NCBI GenBank assembly: GCA_028554795.2 | Contig: CM068842.1 | Location: forward strand, 48,257,574-48,321,573 | Direction: 5' to 3' | From: Sinohyriopsis cumingii | Taxonomy: Eukaryota; Mollusca; Bivalvia; Unionida; Unionidae | DNA length: 64,000 nt | In this document: positions 15,961 through 27,436 of the stretch, piece after piece | Layout of the letters: the number at the start of each line of letters is the position of its first letter | How positions within the stretch are numbered: position 1 is the stretch's first letter | Made by a program: the position numbers and the translations under genes | The notes under the pieces: model-generated | Databases searched by the model: none | Told to the model about the DNA's origin: nothing | Seen by the model: only the letters and a program-made list of their open reading frames with translations

Positions 15961-16230
15961 TTTTTTTTAAATTTAAATTTAAATTTAAATTTAAAAAAAA
16001 TTTTAAAAAAAATAAAAAAATCCCATATTCAATTCCCCTTGTCCCTAGACAAGCCCCAAACTCTATTCCCATGTTAATTTCCCTTGTCCCTAGACAGACC
16101 CAAACTCTATGTTAAATTCCCATTGTCCCTAAAGTGACCCACGATTTTTCTCCATGTTAAATTTCCATTGTCCCTAAAGTGACCCAGGGGTCTTTTTAAT
16201 GCTAAGTCCCATTGTCCCTAAAGTGACCGA
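15961..16230. repeat. AT-rich block and short tandem repeats at the probable element end
   Basis: A run of T and repeated AAATTT units (15,961-16,020) is followed by five imperfect units of 42-46 bp, each with TTGTCCCTA (two as TTGTCCCTAGACA, three as TTGTCCCTAAAGTGACC). After 16,230 this pattern ends. Such arrays are plausible subterminal repeats of the element; no terminal inverted repeat can be tested because the other end is outside. Confidence 0.5.
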
Positions 16231-17150
16231 CTTTACTACTCGTATTCTTGAACGTTTAATGGTTGGCTAGATCGAGGTGTCGCATTGGCAGGCTTTTCAC
16301 TCAAATTATTGACATGCTTAATTGATATATTTGATATTTCGTCCTCAAAAAATCTCGAGTTTTTTGGTTTTACAACCTGAAAATCTATATGGGGCTTGGA
16401 ATTAGATTATGGGGCTAACTGAACAGCAAACAAGTTTAATTTATTGTCCAAAATTTCAAGAGAGTTTCATTTATTTGATACGAGTTTTTCACAGACCTTT
16501 ATCATGAGTTATGTTAATAGTGAGAGAAATAAAATCTTCTGTTTACTTTGAAATTTATTTCTTACTATTTTTTATGCTAAATTTCCCGAAACGTTTTTCG
16601 CATTTCGTTTGGGAAATCTGATTGTCTTCAAAATGAATGGCATTGTTTTCTTTGAATGTCGCACGGCCATAATAATTAAGCTGATAGACAACCTGAAGAT
16701 CTGGAACTAAAATGTATAAAATGTTTCGTCAATGTTCATATATCAGATAAAATCGAGCTGAATTAAAGATATATCATGCACATGGGAGATCGTCAGAGGC
16801 AAGTGCCATGCTAGGTCACTGAAATACAGTATTTATAGTACAGCCACTTACCACCTTCTTGGTAGTGTCGGAAGAGTTTTCTGTTTGCGGGGTGGAAGGC
16901 ATTATTTATGAATGTTGAAAGAAAAACGTACATTCTCTTATTGTAATTTATCGCTTCATTTATCTACAAGCTCTATATAATCTCCTTGTTCACGTACTTA
17001 AGAATTCAGAGCTAAGTGAATACCATCCACAACTTGACAAAAGGTCTGAGTTACGTATAACACATTATTTGTTGACGTCAATTAATCAAGGTCAAGACTA
17101 ACATTTAAAGTCTACATCCATCACATATTTTCCGTGGCGGATAATCTAAA
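16231..17150. other. No gene recognised; one weak exon candidate
   Basis: AT-rich sequence without a convincing ORF. One weak candidate on the minus strand is a 51-bp coding piece, 16,902 down to 16,852. It starts with ATG, encodes MPSTPQTENSSDTTKKV and ends at a canonical GTAAGT donor (16,846-16,851). Without a matching downstream exon it remains speculative. Confidence 0.3.
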
Positions 17151-17159
17151 TCTTGGTTT

Positions 17160-18425
17160 CGTGAACGTCTGTTTGGAGACGTATAATTTTGAGTAGATGC
17201 AATGCTTTCACGCAAAAGTCTTGATCTTGCCCTGGCAGTAAAGCTTCTTTCAAAACGTCAAAGTTGACTACTTTACTGGAACGATAGTTTAGTGTCAGTT
17301 TTTTTATTTTACACTTGGTGTGTATTTACTCCTGTTGGTCTCTGTATTGGTATCCGTAATTTTTGGAGCTACCGCTGGCGAAACTGAAAATGGTGTCTTC
17401 TGAGTGCTCGTCCATCAATGCACCTAACGGTCCCCTTTCGATGTTTGTGGATGATTGAGACCTATGGATCTTCATACAGCTGTTAGTTTGAAAATGAAGG
17501 ACTCGATCTCCTAAAAACTACAAAGTATCATACAACTTTAAACTGACATCTAGTGTCACGTGCGTTGCAATACGGCATCTCTAAACTGGTCGGGAGGTGC
17601 AAACACTCTCTCATCTCCGTAATAGACCTATATCACATTTTCAAGGAGGATGTTTACGTGTGCCATGATTCTTTCCTTTTTAGTCACCAGTTGAAAGTAG
17701 CCACTTAGATCTGCCAAGTAGTCTGTCTTGGGTAATATCGGACGTTGCGCCTATTTTCCCTACAAACGATTCGACACGACTTTAGCGAACGATCGTCTTT
17801 ATTCTTTCTTTTCCACGTATTCCAATGTGATACCTTCAAAGGATCTGTCTCGTTATTTAATGTTTCATTGTCTTCTGGACTCGAACTCGAAGATGGATAA
17901 TCACAAACTTCATGTTTCAATTTGAGAAACTCGTTGACGAGGCCAGAAAAATCCCTTTTTGGAGCCATCGTGCTCAATATTGTTCTATAGTAGGAAATTG
18001 TCAAATTTGGAATATTTTGAGCAGATGTTATCCACAGTCCAGAGCAGGAAACAATTCCACACTCATCCCCTTTCCATCGAATAGTGTTATTCGTCATTGT
18101 AGCAACATGGTTGATCTTGATTACATGTTTTAGCAAACATAAATCATGAAAGAAACATCAGGTTTATTTTGCTACGATGTTGTAGGAGAGCATGTTAAAA
18201 AAATGAGTTAGGGGTAAGACTTTGCATTTGATCAATCATTTGTATTGACGAATGATTTCCTCGTCTATGTGATAAACATTTCAGTGTGCCCTGTGAGAAA
18301 TCTGTATATCCAAGAATATCGATAACACACGTACTTGATTTATTTCGACGGGATTCTTCCACGTCGTACAGCAACAGTGCCTCATTGGTTCGTCCTCCAA
18401 ACAAGCTATCATCAGCATTATTAAC
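17160..18425 (-). pseudogene. Decayed second PolB, C-terminal and palm part
   Basis: On the minus strand many short frames match the intact-looking polymerase at 9.9-11.3 kb in order. Examples are GGRTNEALLLYD at the upstream end (about 18,400), a piece matching the KNEGRR region (about 17,820), and DNA near 17,250-17,500 matching the segments after motif C. Stops and frame changes occur every 50-200 bp. The copy is far older than the polymerase of the main element but in the same orientation. Confidence 0.8.
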
Positions 18426-18809
18426 AGAAGTAAATATGTTTATTAGGGTTTAGGTCAAGATTATTGAAATTTACCTGGTCTACCTGACATAATCAAGGTC
18501 CTCTATTTTAATATTAATAATAGGTTTCTAATAACAACTAAAATTTTTATTTTGTGAACATCAGTTATTTTCCATTAGGTAATATTTTCTTTAAAGAAAA
18601 TGCTAATTGTGACCTGAGTTCAAGTTGAAGACTATATAATCTTGTCACTGAATGGAAAATTCATTCATGCTTTAAGTTATAGCACAATCAAGTCGTATTA
18701 TATATTGTGTACTGTATTTCGTTTCGGGCTGGAATCTAATTCTTCAAATTTATGAATTACAGTGATTAATTTCTCCGGAAATACAAAAGTGCTTTAATAA
18801 AATTACTGG
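18426..18809. other. No feature recognised
   Basis: AT-rich sequence between the decayed polymerase and the solo LTR. It should correspond to the polymerase segment between exonuclease and palm if the remnant were collinear, but I see no residual similarity. The last 5 bp (ACTGG, 18,805-18,809) are the left target duplication of the LTR. Confidence 0.4.
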
Positions 18810-19990
18810 TGTGAAGTGGCAAATTTTATGTCGATCTAACAAGAATACATTAGTGGAGACCAGAGAACCATTAATTAGATTTATGGAGACAAGCGCGTAT
18901 CATATCGCCATACTACCGTATACGGTAATGTCCTTTAGAGGGAGAATTCTGTTCCTAATTAAACATTTGTTTATACAGCAGCCAGGCGGATTATTAAGGA
19001 CAAGGAAAACTTCATTTTCATGGTAAAGTTGTCACAATTGAGAGAACGCAGAAACTCTGTTACTCAAACTACCAGGGTCAAGCTGACCCTGACTTTGGCG
19101 CCTCTGGAAAAAGGCGGCAGAGATATTTGATTCTGATTGGTTACGTTAAATGAGAGGGCGTGTTCCAACACAAAATTTCATAGGTTTTAATATCGCCCGC
19201 ATCGAATTTAAATCAATCTATACTTTTCCTGCAAGAGGAGACCCAAAAAATAGGACTCCGGGAATTTGCAAGAAATTTCCGTAAAACAACTGTTGTTCAA
19301 AAGGGGACTAATGTCGAAAGGAACCGATGAACTAATTTACCGATTAGAGGGAGGAACGTTGAAAGCAAAGGGAGAAAATAGCTCCTGAGACGATGAGACC
19401 TCTGAGACGTATTATCCTGAGACGCAATATGCTGAGACGTATGGGAAGTATGAGACGTATTATCCTGTGACGCAATCCTGCGATGTATTAATTTATGAAG
19501 ACATATTCTGAGAATATCCTGAGACGGATGGTAGAAAGATCATCCTGAGATCCAAGGGTCTGAACAGTTACAGAGAAAGCAAAACAGACTGAGGACGAGC
19601 AGGTTATGAAATCGTGAAGGACGTTGACTTCGATTGTCCACTCGATCCCATGATGAATTAAATCTATCAGTAAACAGATCGACTATTTTATTTAAATCTA
19701 TTTGCGTTTTTCTTTGTATTTCGGTGAAAGTTAAATTTCTAAAAGCAGAGTACATTCCTGATGTAATGAATTTTCAGTGTTTGTATGTAATTGATTAAAT
19801 TGTTTGTTTACATGTACGGGGTCTCGTGTTGGTTTGTTCTATATACCTGCTCAGATCTCTATCTATTTCACCTATAAGTTTCACCACTTATATTTACAAT
19901 TACTCGAACCGGGCAATAACATCGAGGGCGGTCAACCCCTAGATAACGAAAACCAAATACGGAGTGACAATCACTCCCCTCGTTTTAACA
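18810..19990 (+). mobile_element. Solo LTR of the Gypsy element, target duplication ACTGG
   Basis: The sequence begins TGTGAAGTGGCAAATTTTAT and ends near CGTTTTAACA. It matches, in reverse orientation, the LTRs at 37,545-39,314 and 43,675-45,415 at both ends. ACTGG is found directly on both sides (18,805-18,809 and 19,991-19,995), the 5-bp duplication expected of Gypsy integration. At 1,181 bp it is about 590 bp shorter than the intact LTRs, lacking their middle, and carries a local array of TGAGACG-like units (about 19,385-19,540). It is older than the full-length copy. Confidence 0.92.
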
Positions 19991-20329
19991 ACTGGATAGA
20001 GACATTCACTAGAATTTATAGTGAATTCAAATCTGGAATTACATTACTGTGATTCAACCAAAGACTGTTGGCACATTAACACTCTACAAGTTACAACAGA
20101 CACATCAACACCTTCAGATTTGGAGTTAATTTGAACTTCTACTAAATTTTATTCAGGACTTTAAATCATTAGTACTTGTGTCTGTAATTCTGGAATAATT
20201 TTGGGATTTAATTCACAATACCGTAAGTTCTTCATTTTCATTTTCACTTTGTATATGAGGAAAATAATTTGCTTGTTGAATGTTACAAAGCCTATTGCTT
20301 TTCACTACTTTATGTTACTTATTTTAAGA

Positions 20330-22200
20330 GCATAGACTCGTAACAACTTTTTTCGATCGAATAATCCACACGTTTTAGCGATGGTAGAAGCTTCGTTGAA
20401 AGGATCTATACCTCTATGATCCAGAAATAATTTCAAAACTTTTTTTTACAACATCGACGTGCAATGTTCCAGTCAAGACGGCAATACTTAACATTACTTC
20501 ATGAAAGTTGAACGTGTTTAAAGAGTGGATTTGGTACCAAGCGTAGAGTCGTTCTCTTTGTTCTGTGTGCATACCATCATGGTCGATGGTCGTAGTAGCG
20601 TTCGTCGGGCAAACGCTTCAGCACAACGTGCTGATTAGCTTCGATATAGAAAAAGTGTGGAAAATAACCTTTGGCCATTTCTGTCATTCCAAATATTTTA
20701 GTTATGGCCAAATAACTAGTAGAATTTTTAAATTGTACCTATTCCACTAGAATTTTTCTCCGTGCATGGTGACTGTGGGTCATTCGGTGCCTCGTACAGA
20801 ATAATATTTCAAAAGAAATTGTTCGTCGTAACCGGAGAAATTGTGAGCAATGACAGTAGTAAATCGATGGCAGTCCCCGTAACTCTGGATATCCTCTTTG
20901 CTCAAGTATTACGATTGGGTCTAAATTTAATTAGGCAAAATCGGCAAGACTCCATGAGACCAGGAATTATTTTTTCACGTCCTCCTGTACGTTCTTCACA
21001 ACTGGAACACAAATATAGACTATCGCATGCGTTTCTCACAAGTACCAGAATGTGAATACCATTTTCTTGCTTACATTCAAAGTACAAAAAGAAATTAAAT
21101 CCATTTGTTTGTTTTTCTTCTGTTGCTGATCTTCCTCTCAGTCTTATGTCATTTCATTGTCATCCTTTTGTATGTAGTATTGATCCTTGAAGTCAACGAT
21201 TTAGTCATAAAAACGACATCTTTGCCTTTCTGGCATCATTGGTTTGAATAAGATTCACAAGTGGAGCACATTGTAAATAATTATCAAGTACTTTCCTGAT
21301 GTTCAGCTTGCTTCATACGATGTTGTTAGTAACACGATGGACTGACAAAGATTTGCTTGCAAAAAGAGCAATTATTTCGTTCTGTTCCCAGGAATTCATG
21401 GTTGAGTCGCTAAACAGAACCGACATCTCTCGCGACAATACTTGTGTTGGTCCAGATCGGTAAATCCTTGACCACATTTCTAGCAATAGTAAGCGTATCT
21501 AAGAAATCATGTGATATTAATAATTGCATCGAAACGCTCTTGAAGATGATACATAGGACAGTATTTCCGTCTGGAGAATCGGGTCCTCACAACATGAGAG
21601 CTCTGTGAATGGCTTGAGAATATACCTTTGCCATATAGCGAGATGCCAACACAGCTTGTAGTTTTGGCATTTCAGGATTTGCCACATGGTCTCCTCAGAA
21701 GTCTCTACTTGATGTAAAAGGACTTCTGTTTGTCTCTGTCCGATTTTAGTTGCTCTCCAACGATCTTTTCCATTCTGCGGTCTTGTTCTCCTCTATATAG
21801 GGTCTACCCACTATGATTACACAGTGAACACATCTGATCTTGAGAGGCGACAGCTTGGTCTTGCGAATTTCGTCAATCAATATTACTTTTCTGCGTCCTC
21901 TATCTCTAAGAGGTAAAACCTGTTTCATGGCTTTTCCATCGGTGAGTGGATTGTTGAACGTGTTGAATTTTGTCAATAACTTTGGAAGGTGTTACTTCTG
22001 CCGGTGTACTAAATTGGAGACAGACAGGAGATTTTCCAACTATCTTGATGGATGGAGAGTCTGAATGGAACTTCCTCTGTGGCTTGCCATTAGGCCTACC
22101 ATCTAAATGTTTCTAACAAGGAATCCCACAGGTCTGTTATGAAACCTGATGCTTAAATTTTTACTACGTATGTATAATCCATGATTCTAAATTTTCTGTA
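20330..22200 (-). pseudogene. Decayed second PolB, exonuclease and N-terminal part
   Basis: Minus-strand fragments parallel the polymerase at 11.74-13.7 kb in order. They include sequence matching the exonuclease region (20,340-21,100, with FECKQENGIHI near 21,080), then the Cys/His zinc-finger region (21,250-21,500), then the N-terminal domain (about 21,750-21,980, with RDRGRRKVILIDEIRKTK and VGRPYIEENKTAEWKR). The frame is broken many times. With 17,160-18,425 it forms one old gene separated by the LTR insertion and a replaced stretch. Confidence 0.8.
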
Positions 22201-23867
22201 AGTCAATATTTATTATAAACTGAATTTTACTCTATGACACACATTTTTATATTGGTCTTTTATAAACAGCACCCCCATTTTGTATAATGTGCATCATAGG
22301 AACTACTGAATTCAAGTAGTATGGGTTGTCACATATTTTGATTTTGTGTAGTAAAGGAACATCTTTCATCCATCTGAAATACCAAATAGTTTGTAAGAAA
22401 CTACTTTCTCTATCTGAATGACATTTACGAATGATGTGGTCACATTTGAAGAGTATCGCCTCTTTCGCATTGTTTCTCATTGTTTCGGAAAAGTAGAGAT
22501 AGATTCAATTCAAAGAGCATTAACGACACCTATAATTTGTGTTGAAATTTTGATGGCGAAAGTAATTTAGAAAGAGTTCGGTTTGCTAATCTGGCAATTT
22601 GATATCAGTTGATTACCAAGCTCTTGGGAACTTTTTTTGAACCCCTTCCTAGTTTGTTTTCAATTAATGTGCTTTATAAATATAGACTATTTTTTTCAAC
22701 GAATTCTTCCTGAATAAGTAAGAACTTCGTAGAATGTGCGTGGTTCTGCTGACACTGTGCTTGACACGTTACTTTATAAACTACACACACACAGAGACAC
22801 AGGCAAATATATATGTTATGTGATTAAAACTTCTCAGCAGCTTTAGTAGCAAGGTTATGATAAACTGATCATAAGTCGGACAGCTGCACGCTTTGCTTCT
22901 TAGTGCCGCAGGAGACTTTCGCGCCTACGAGCTAAAGTATGATATGTTCTCTTCGAGTCTTGTGACAACGAATAGCGTCATTTTTGTTGTATTGTCCTAG
23001 TGATGACTGTGTACAAGACAGTCGATTAACAACCATACATTGATAATTGTATATAAATATTGTATTTGAAAAAAGCTTAACACCAAAAAACTCAAATGCT
23101 TTCTAAGCAAAATACCTTTCATTCCATTATCCAGTATGATGTTCTCACTGAGCTGTCGATTTTGATCTGTGTCATACAGTGGAGTATACTGCAGTAATGC
23201 AAATATAAGTCAGCACCAAAACCCCACTTGAGTGTCAGAAAATCTTATAGTGCTTTAACTGATACACATGTATGTGAAGATTTGATATTGTCTGATAGAG
23301 GTGACACAATTTTAAATTGTAATAAATAAAATAAATAACCCGTACGAAACTGACATATTCAAATTGGTAATTTTACTTGAAACTAGGCGACAATATGATT
23401 ATCTTTGCAATAAAGTCAAAACATTTAGTAGTGTCATCTTTTTTATTTCATCAGAGCAGTATGGGCAAGTCACTATGACTCGGTGTGACTTTGAATGTGG
23501 AGCAAAAATCTAGACGAGTCTAGTGGCCACTCTTTGTACATTCTACCCAATCTACATATACTTAATTTTGGAGTTGTGATAATCGCAGCAAAGGTTTCTG
23601 TTACCGATTGGATTGTTATTTTGTTTACGTTTTGGTTTAAGCCACTAGCTGATGGGTTTTTGGTGTTATTTCTTTGCTCATTTCCTTTATTTTATTTTAT
23701 TTGCCTTTGTTGTTGATGTCTCACCTTATAATGTTTGTGCTTCTCCCCGTTTCTTTGGTACTTGTTCATAGTTTTGGTCTTGAAGAACCTTCTCCATTCT
23801 TTTTATTGTAATACCTTGCAAGTTTTTCTTTCTTTATTGTTGTTTGTTATTGCTTTACTTCTAAGCA
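22201..23867. other. No gene recognised
   Basis: AT-rich DNA with only short random ORFs. If the old element were complete, the zinc-knuckle and stem-loop genes should follow the decayed polymerase here, but I find neither CCHC codons nor a GGCCCTTTTCAGGGCC-like hairpin. Confidence 0.5.
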
Positions 23868-24172
23868 TTAGTGTTTTGTAGAAGACGGTTCTTGCCTAAT
23901 GGTTAGTGTTTCGTAGAGGATGGTTCTTGCCTAATGGTTAGTGTTTTGTAGAAGACGGTTCTTGCCTAATGGTTAGTGTTTTGTAGAAGACGGTTCATGC
24001 CTAATGGTTAGTGTTTTGTAGAAGATGGTTTTTGCCTTATTGTTAGTGTTTTGTAGAAGATGGTTCTTGCCTAATGGTTAGTGTTCTGTAGAAGATGGTT
24101 CTTGCCTAACGGTTAGTGTTTTGTAGAAGATGGTTCTTGCCTAATGGTGAATGTTTTGTAGAAGATTGTTTT
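23868..24172 (+). repeat. 35-bp minisatellite, about 8-9 units
   Basis: Tandem units of the form TTAGTGTTTTGTAGAAGATG followed by GTTCTTGCCTAATGG. The period is 35 bp, with the first two units starting at 23,868 and 23,903. Units differ by a few substitutions (GACGG/GATGG, TTTTGT/TTCTGT). Confidence 0.9.
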
Positions 24173-25132
24173 TGTTTTGCTTAAGGTGATTCTTCCTTTT
24201 TGCGGCCATCTTTTCCTTGTCAGAAGTTTGAAAATTAGTGCTGCAGGTATTACATTTGAACCGAGGGCCTGGATCCCTGACACAGCTTTCAGCTGCCTGG
24301 ACATGCGTGTTTTGACCCCCTCAGGTCCAAATGAAGCAGTATATTTTGATAGGGTTCCTTGTGCTTTTTATTAAGTGTCTGATCTACATAAAAGGATTTC
24401 TCCCCACAGTGACACCTTTTCGGTCGATTGACCCTGGTTAGAATATCCACATAGGATGAAATGTGTGTCTAATAAGCAGAAAGAAACCTAAGTGCACTTT
24501 AGACAATTTAAATCAAATGCAATAGTTACCTCTATCTGTATTAAAGTCTTTGCATGTACTAGTTGTAAATTTGACTTTGATTTAATAATGTCCGATGAGG
24601 ATTGTTTCAGTAGCAAAAAAAAAAAAAAAAAAAAAAAAGGGATGAATTAAGTCCTAGTAATCAACTAATCATCAATTAAGTTCACTTAGACTAGCATATA
24701 TTCCGAATAGTCTTTGCAAAGTTTAGATTGAAAACCTACAACTATGTTATTGCCGTAGATGCGAAAGAAGTCTCGGATGTGAATACTGAACGAGGCTGCT
24801 GAAGAACAGGTAGTTCATAGATCAAAGAAAAGATAATGGCAGTCAGATTGAGTAGAAAAATTCCTTCCGCTGAGAAAATGTTGATGTTTGTTCCTCGTGT
24901 GTGGAATGAGGAAATGCGAACTGTTTTGTTAGTGAATGCTGTGGCAGAGAGGTTTGCTGGGAAGAATAAGGTAACAGTACAGATTCTGCAACAAACTTGT
25001 ATTTTCAGTTGTAACAATTTATTGTCACAAGTCAATCCGTTTTAAACAATCGTTGGGGATGGTGGGGGAAGGAGAAAGTCACTAGTGGTTTATAATGAAT
25101 AATATTATTGAAAACAAATTTCTTATGATCAT

Positions 25133-25135
<3 letters not shown>
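24173..25135. other. No gene recognised; poly(A) tract
   Basis: Unique-looking AT-rich DNA containing an A-run of about 23 bases near 24,616-24,638. The run could be the tail of an old retroposon, but no body is recognisable. Short ORFs on both strands lack coding character. Confidence 0.5.

Positions 25136-25182
<47 letters not shown>
25136..25182. repeat. (TA)n microsatellite
   Basis: About 47 bp of alternating TA, directly followed by a degraded SINE. Confidence 0.95.
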
Positions 25183-25189
25183 CGCAGGG

Positions 25190-25362
25190 CCTTAGGTAGC
25201 AGTGTTGTCAAAGGCGATTTCACCATCTCACTTCTGTCCATCGCGCAAGTTCATGTTTTTGGCGCAGCCTTGTGGGAATGTGAGAAACTCGATCAGTAGA
25301 TTCCCATGGATTGGTGGTTCCTCCCTTGATATCGCCCGGGGTCTTCCTCCATCAGCTATAGT
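25190..25362 (+). repeat. Degraded tRNA-derived SINE fragment
   Basis: The segment parallels the SINE at 27,577-27,830: CACTTCTGTCCA, TGTGAGAAACTCGATCAGTAG, a GGTGGTTCCTCCC segment and GTCTTCCTCCATCA align in order. The tRNA-like head is unrecognisable and the 3' tail is replaced by a TG repeat (25,361-25,375). Confidence 0.6.
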
Positions 25363-25375
25363 GTGTGTGTGTGTG

Positions 25376-26500
25376 TCATAGACTGATCAAAATATACATG
25401 TAAATAGATACAGCTTGAAAACTCGTAGCAATAATCGTTTTGGCGTCTGAAATATCTTTACCTCAACCTTTCAGTTTAAAGAAATTAAATTTTTAATACA
25501 TTTAATGTGTTATTTTTCTTATGACGGAAAAACATGCACAAAACGATATGCAACAAAACTTTATTCAGACTATATTTTAAAGAGTACATGAATGTATGTA
25601 TGTATGTATGTGTGTGTGTGTCTGTGTATGTATGTATGGTAATAAGATACTTTATTTGTAATAACATCAACTGAATATCCTGCAATTTATTTATTAAATC
25701 AAAATGCAGTGATGCAGTGTATTTAGCAATGTGGATTTATGAAGAAATAAGGAAATGTTCATTCCCACGCCACTAATTAATCAGTGCATACCTCGACCAT
25801 AGTCTAATTATGCTATCTTGATTTTATGTCTCATCATAATCGTTAAATGAATACATCCTCCAGGTTGGTTACACGCTGTAGCAAATGAAGTGCCAGATCT
25901 CCTCATCACAAGGCGCACCTGTCGCTCATAATCAAATTCGTCAGATCTTTATGATATTGAGCTATATTCAAAATTTTTACGATATTTCTTGTGCCAATCA
26001 AACGCCATATCACCTCATCGATTTATTCATGATCAAACTAGTCTTCAATGTATAAACATACGTACCAAGTTTGACCAAACTCTGTTCAGAAATAAGGTCT
26101 CTGATATGGTAACAAGCTCCGGCAATCACTCGCCATATTGCTTCATTGATTGGGCGAATCTCGCTCGCAATAGAACTTTTCGAGATCATGATAATTGCAG
26201 ATTTCTTTTCTATGTATGAGGAAACAAATAATTTCGAGAATTAATGTCATATATAGTTACAAGCAAAGTTTCCCAAGGACGACAGACGTAGGGCCATACC
26301 ATGCGGTCATTTGCTCTTAAGGCCAGGCGAACTAAAAGCCACTCAGACTACTTCGCGCTAAGTATCTCTATCATTGTACACTTTTTAGCACACGTCGTTG
26401 CTTCACAATGTACGAAGTGACAACTTGATTTCCACCCTACTCACCAGAGAGTCATAGTCACGCATTATATGTTTATGTATGTATATTATGAGACACCGCC

Positions 26501-26534
<34 letters not shown>

Positions 26535-26600
26535 TCGGTGCCGAACACTTCGTAGAAAGGGCTTCATTCGTTGTCTCAAACAGCCGTCGGAAGAACCATG
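25376..26600. other. Non-coding host DNA with short simple repeats
   Basis: Contains (TATG)n/(TG)n near 25,590-25,635 and (CA)n at 26,502-26,532. No gene is supported. It lies downstream of the secreted-protein gene whose last exon ends at 26,601. Confidence 0.5.
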
Positions 26601-27339
26601 CTATCCCACCACCAGCAGATCCTGGAATCCATCCCCCATCTTGTAATCATATGAGACTCCGTAGTCCCACTGCACCCACCACCAGATGCCAGAGCTGTGA
26701 CCTGTTACCGTGCCAAGGTAACCAGGACCATCCTTCACAAAAAAGTGATAATAATCAGACTTCAGCTTCTTAGTCATTTTTTTTGTTGGTATTTTTTTAA
26801 ATTGCACTATATAATAGCAAATGCATACAAAAATGACAAAAGTATTTTTTTTGTGAGAGCCGCGATCAACAAATCGAAGATTTTGTGTCTAAGTTATTGA
26901 ACACAGATGACTGTGAGGTTCACAGGTGCAGTATTCCGCATAACCTTTCCTTTTTTTTGTATACATTTGATGATAGCAAGGATATTTGTTTTGTATTCAG
27001 CTTTAGTCTTTCATCAACGCGTGCCACGGTCGAAAATCTCCTCGTTTCTCGGTAATATACATAAACGAAACCGGCGTCATCCTCAAGCCATTGAGAAAAA
27101 ACTTGTATGCGTCAACAGAAGTGACTTTATAACGATTTTTAAGTGCTTGTGTTGGGAAGTGAACACCCAATTGGCTCAATGAGTCAGCATCAAAAGTCAT
27201 ATTGGGTTATCATTACGAGAAAGTTTTACCTGGGCTTCCAATGGTTGGCTAAATAGCTTTATGAATATTCATCAGAAACGAGGAACTCTTATCACAGGCG
27301 CCCTGTGTGAAAAGTGTGATAGTCATGTCTATACCATAC

Positions 27340-27436
<97 letters not shown>

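Larger units (their letters stand above)
1..16230. mobile_element. Polinton/Maverick (adintovirus-like) element, left end outside window
   Basis: The stretch carries the hallmark Polinton set: capsid candidates, a DDE integrase with chromodomain, an A32/FtsK-type packaging ATPase and a protein-primed family B polymerase. Genes are compact, with overlaps of 4-20 bp, which is virus-like rather than host-like. The MCP stop codon lies at the window edge, so at least one more module (for example the maturation protease, which I do not see) and the left terminal repeat should lie outside. The right limit is not proven. I place it after the short tandem repeats ending near 16,230 because nothing element-like follows, but no terminal inverted repeat or 5-6 bp target duplication can be verified. 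Most genes are open, so the insertion is young or recently active, apart from the broken polymerase. Confidence 0.85.

Noticed and set aside
23868-24172. CRISPR-like or coding repeat of 35 bp
   Set aside because: Units follow each other directly without spacers, and no frame gives a sensible protein; a minisatellite.
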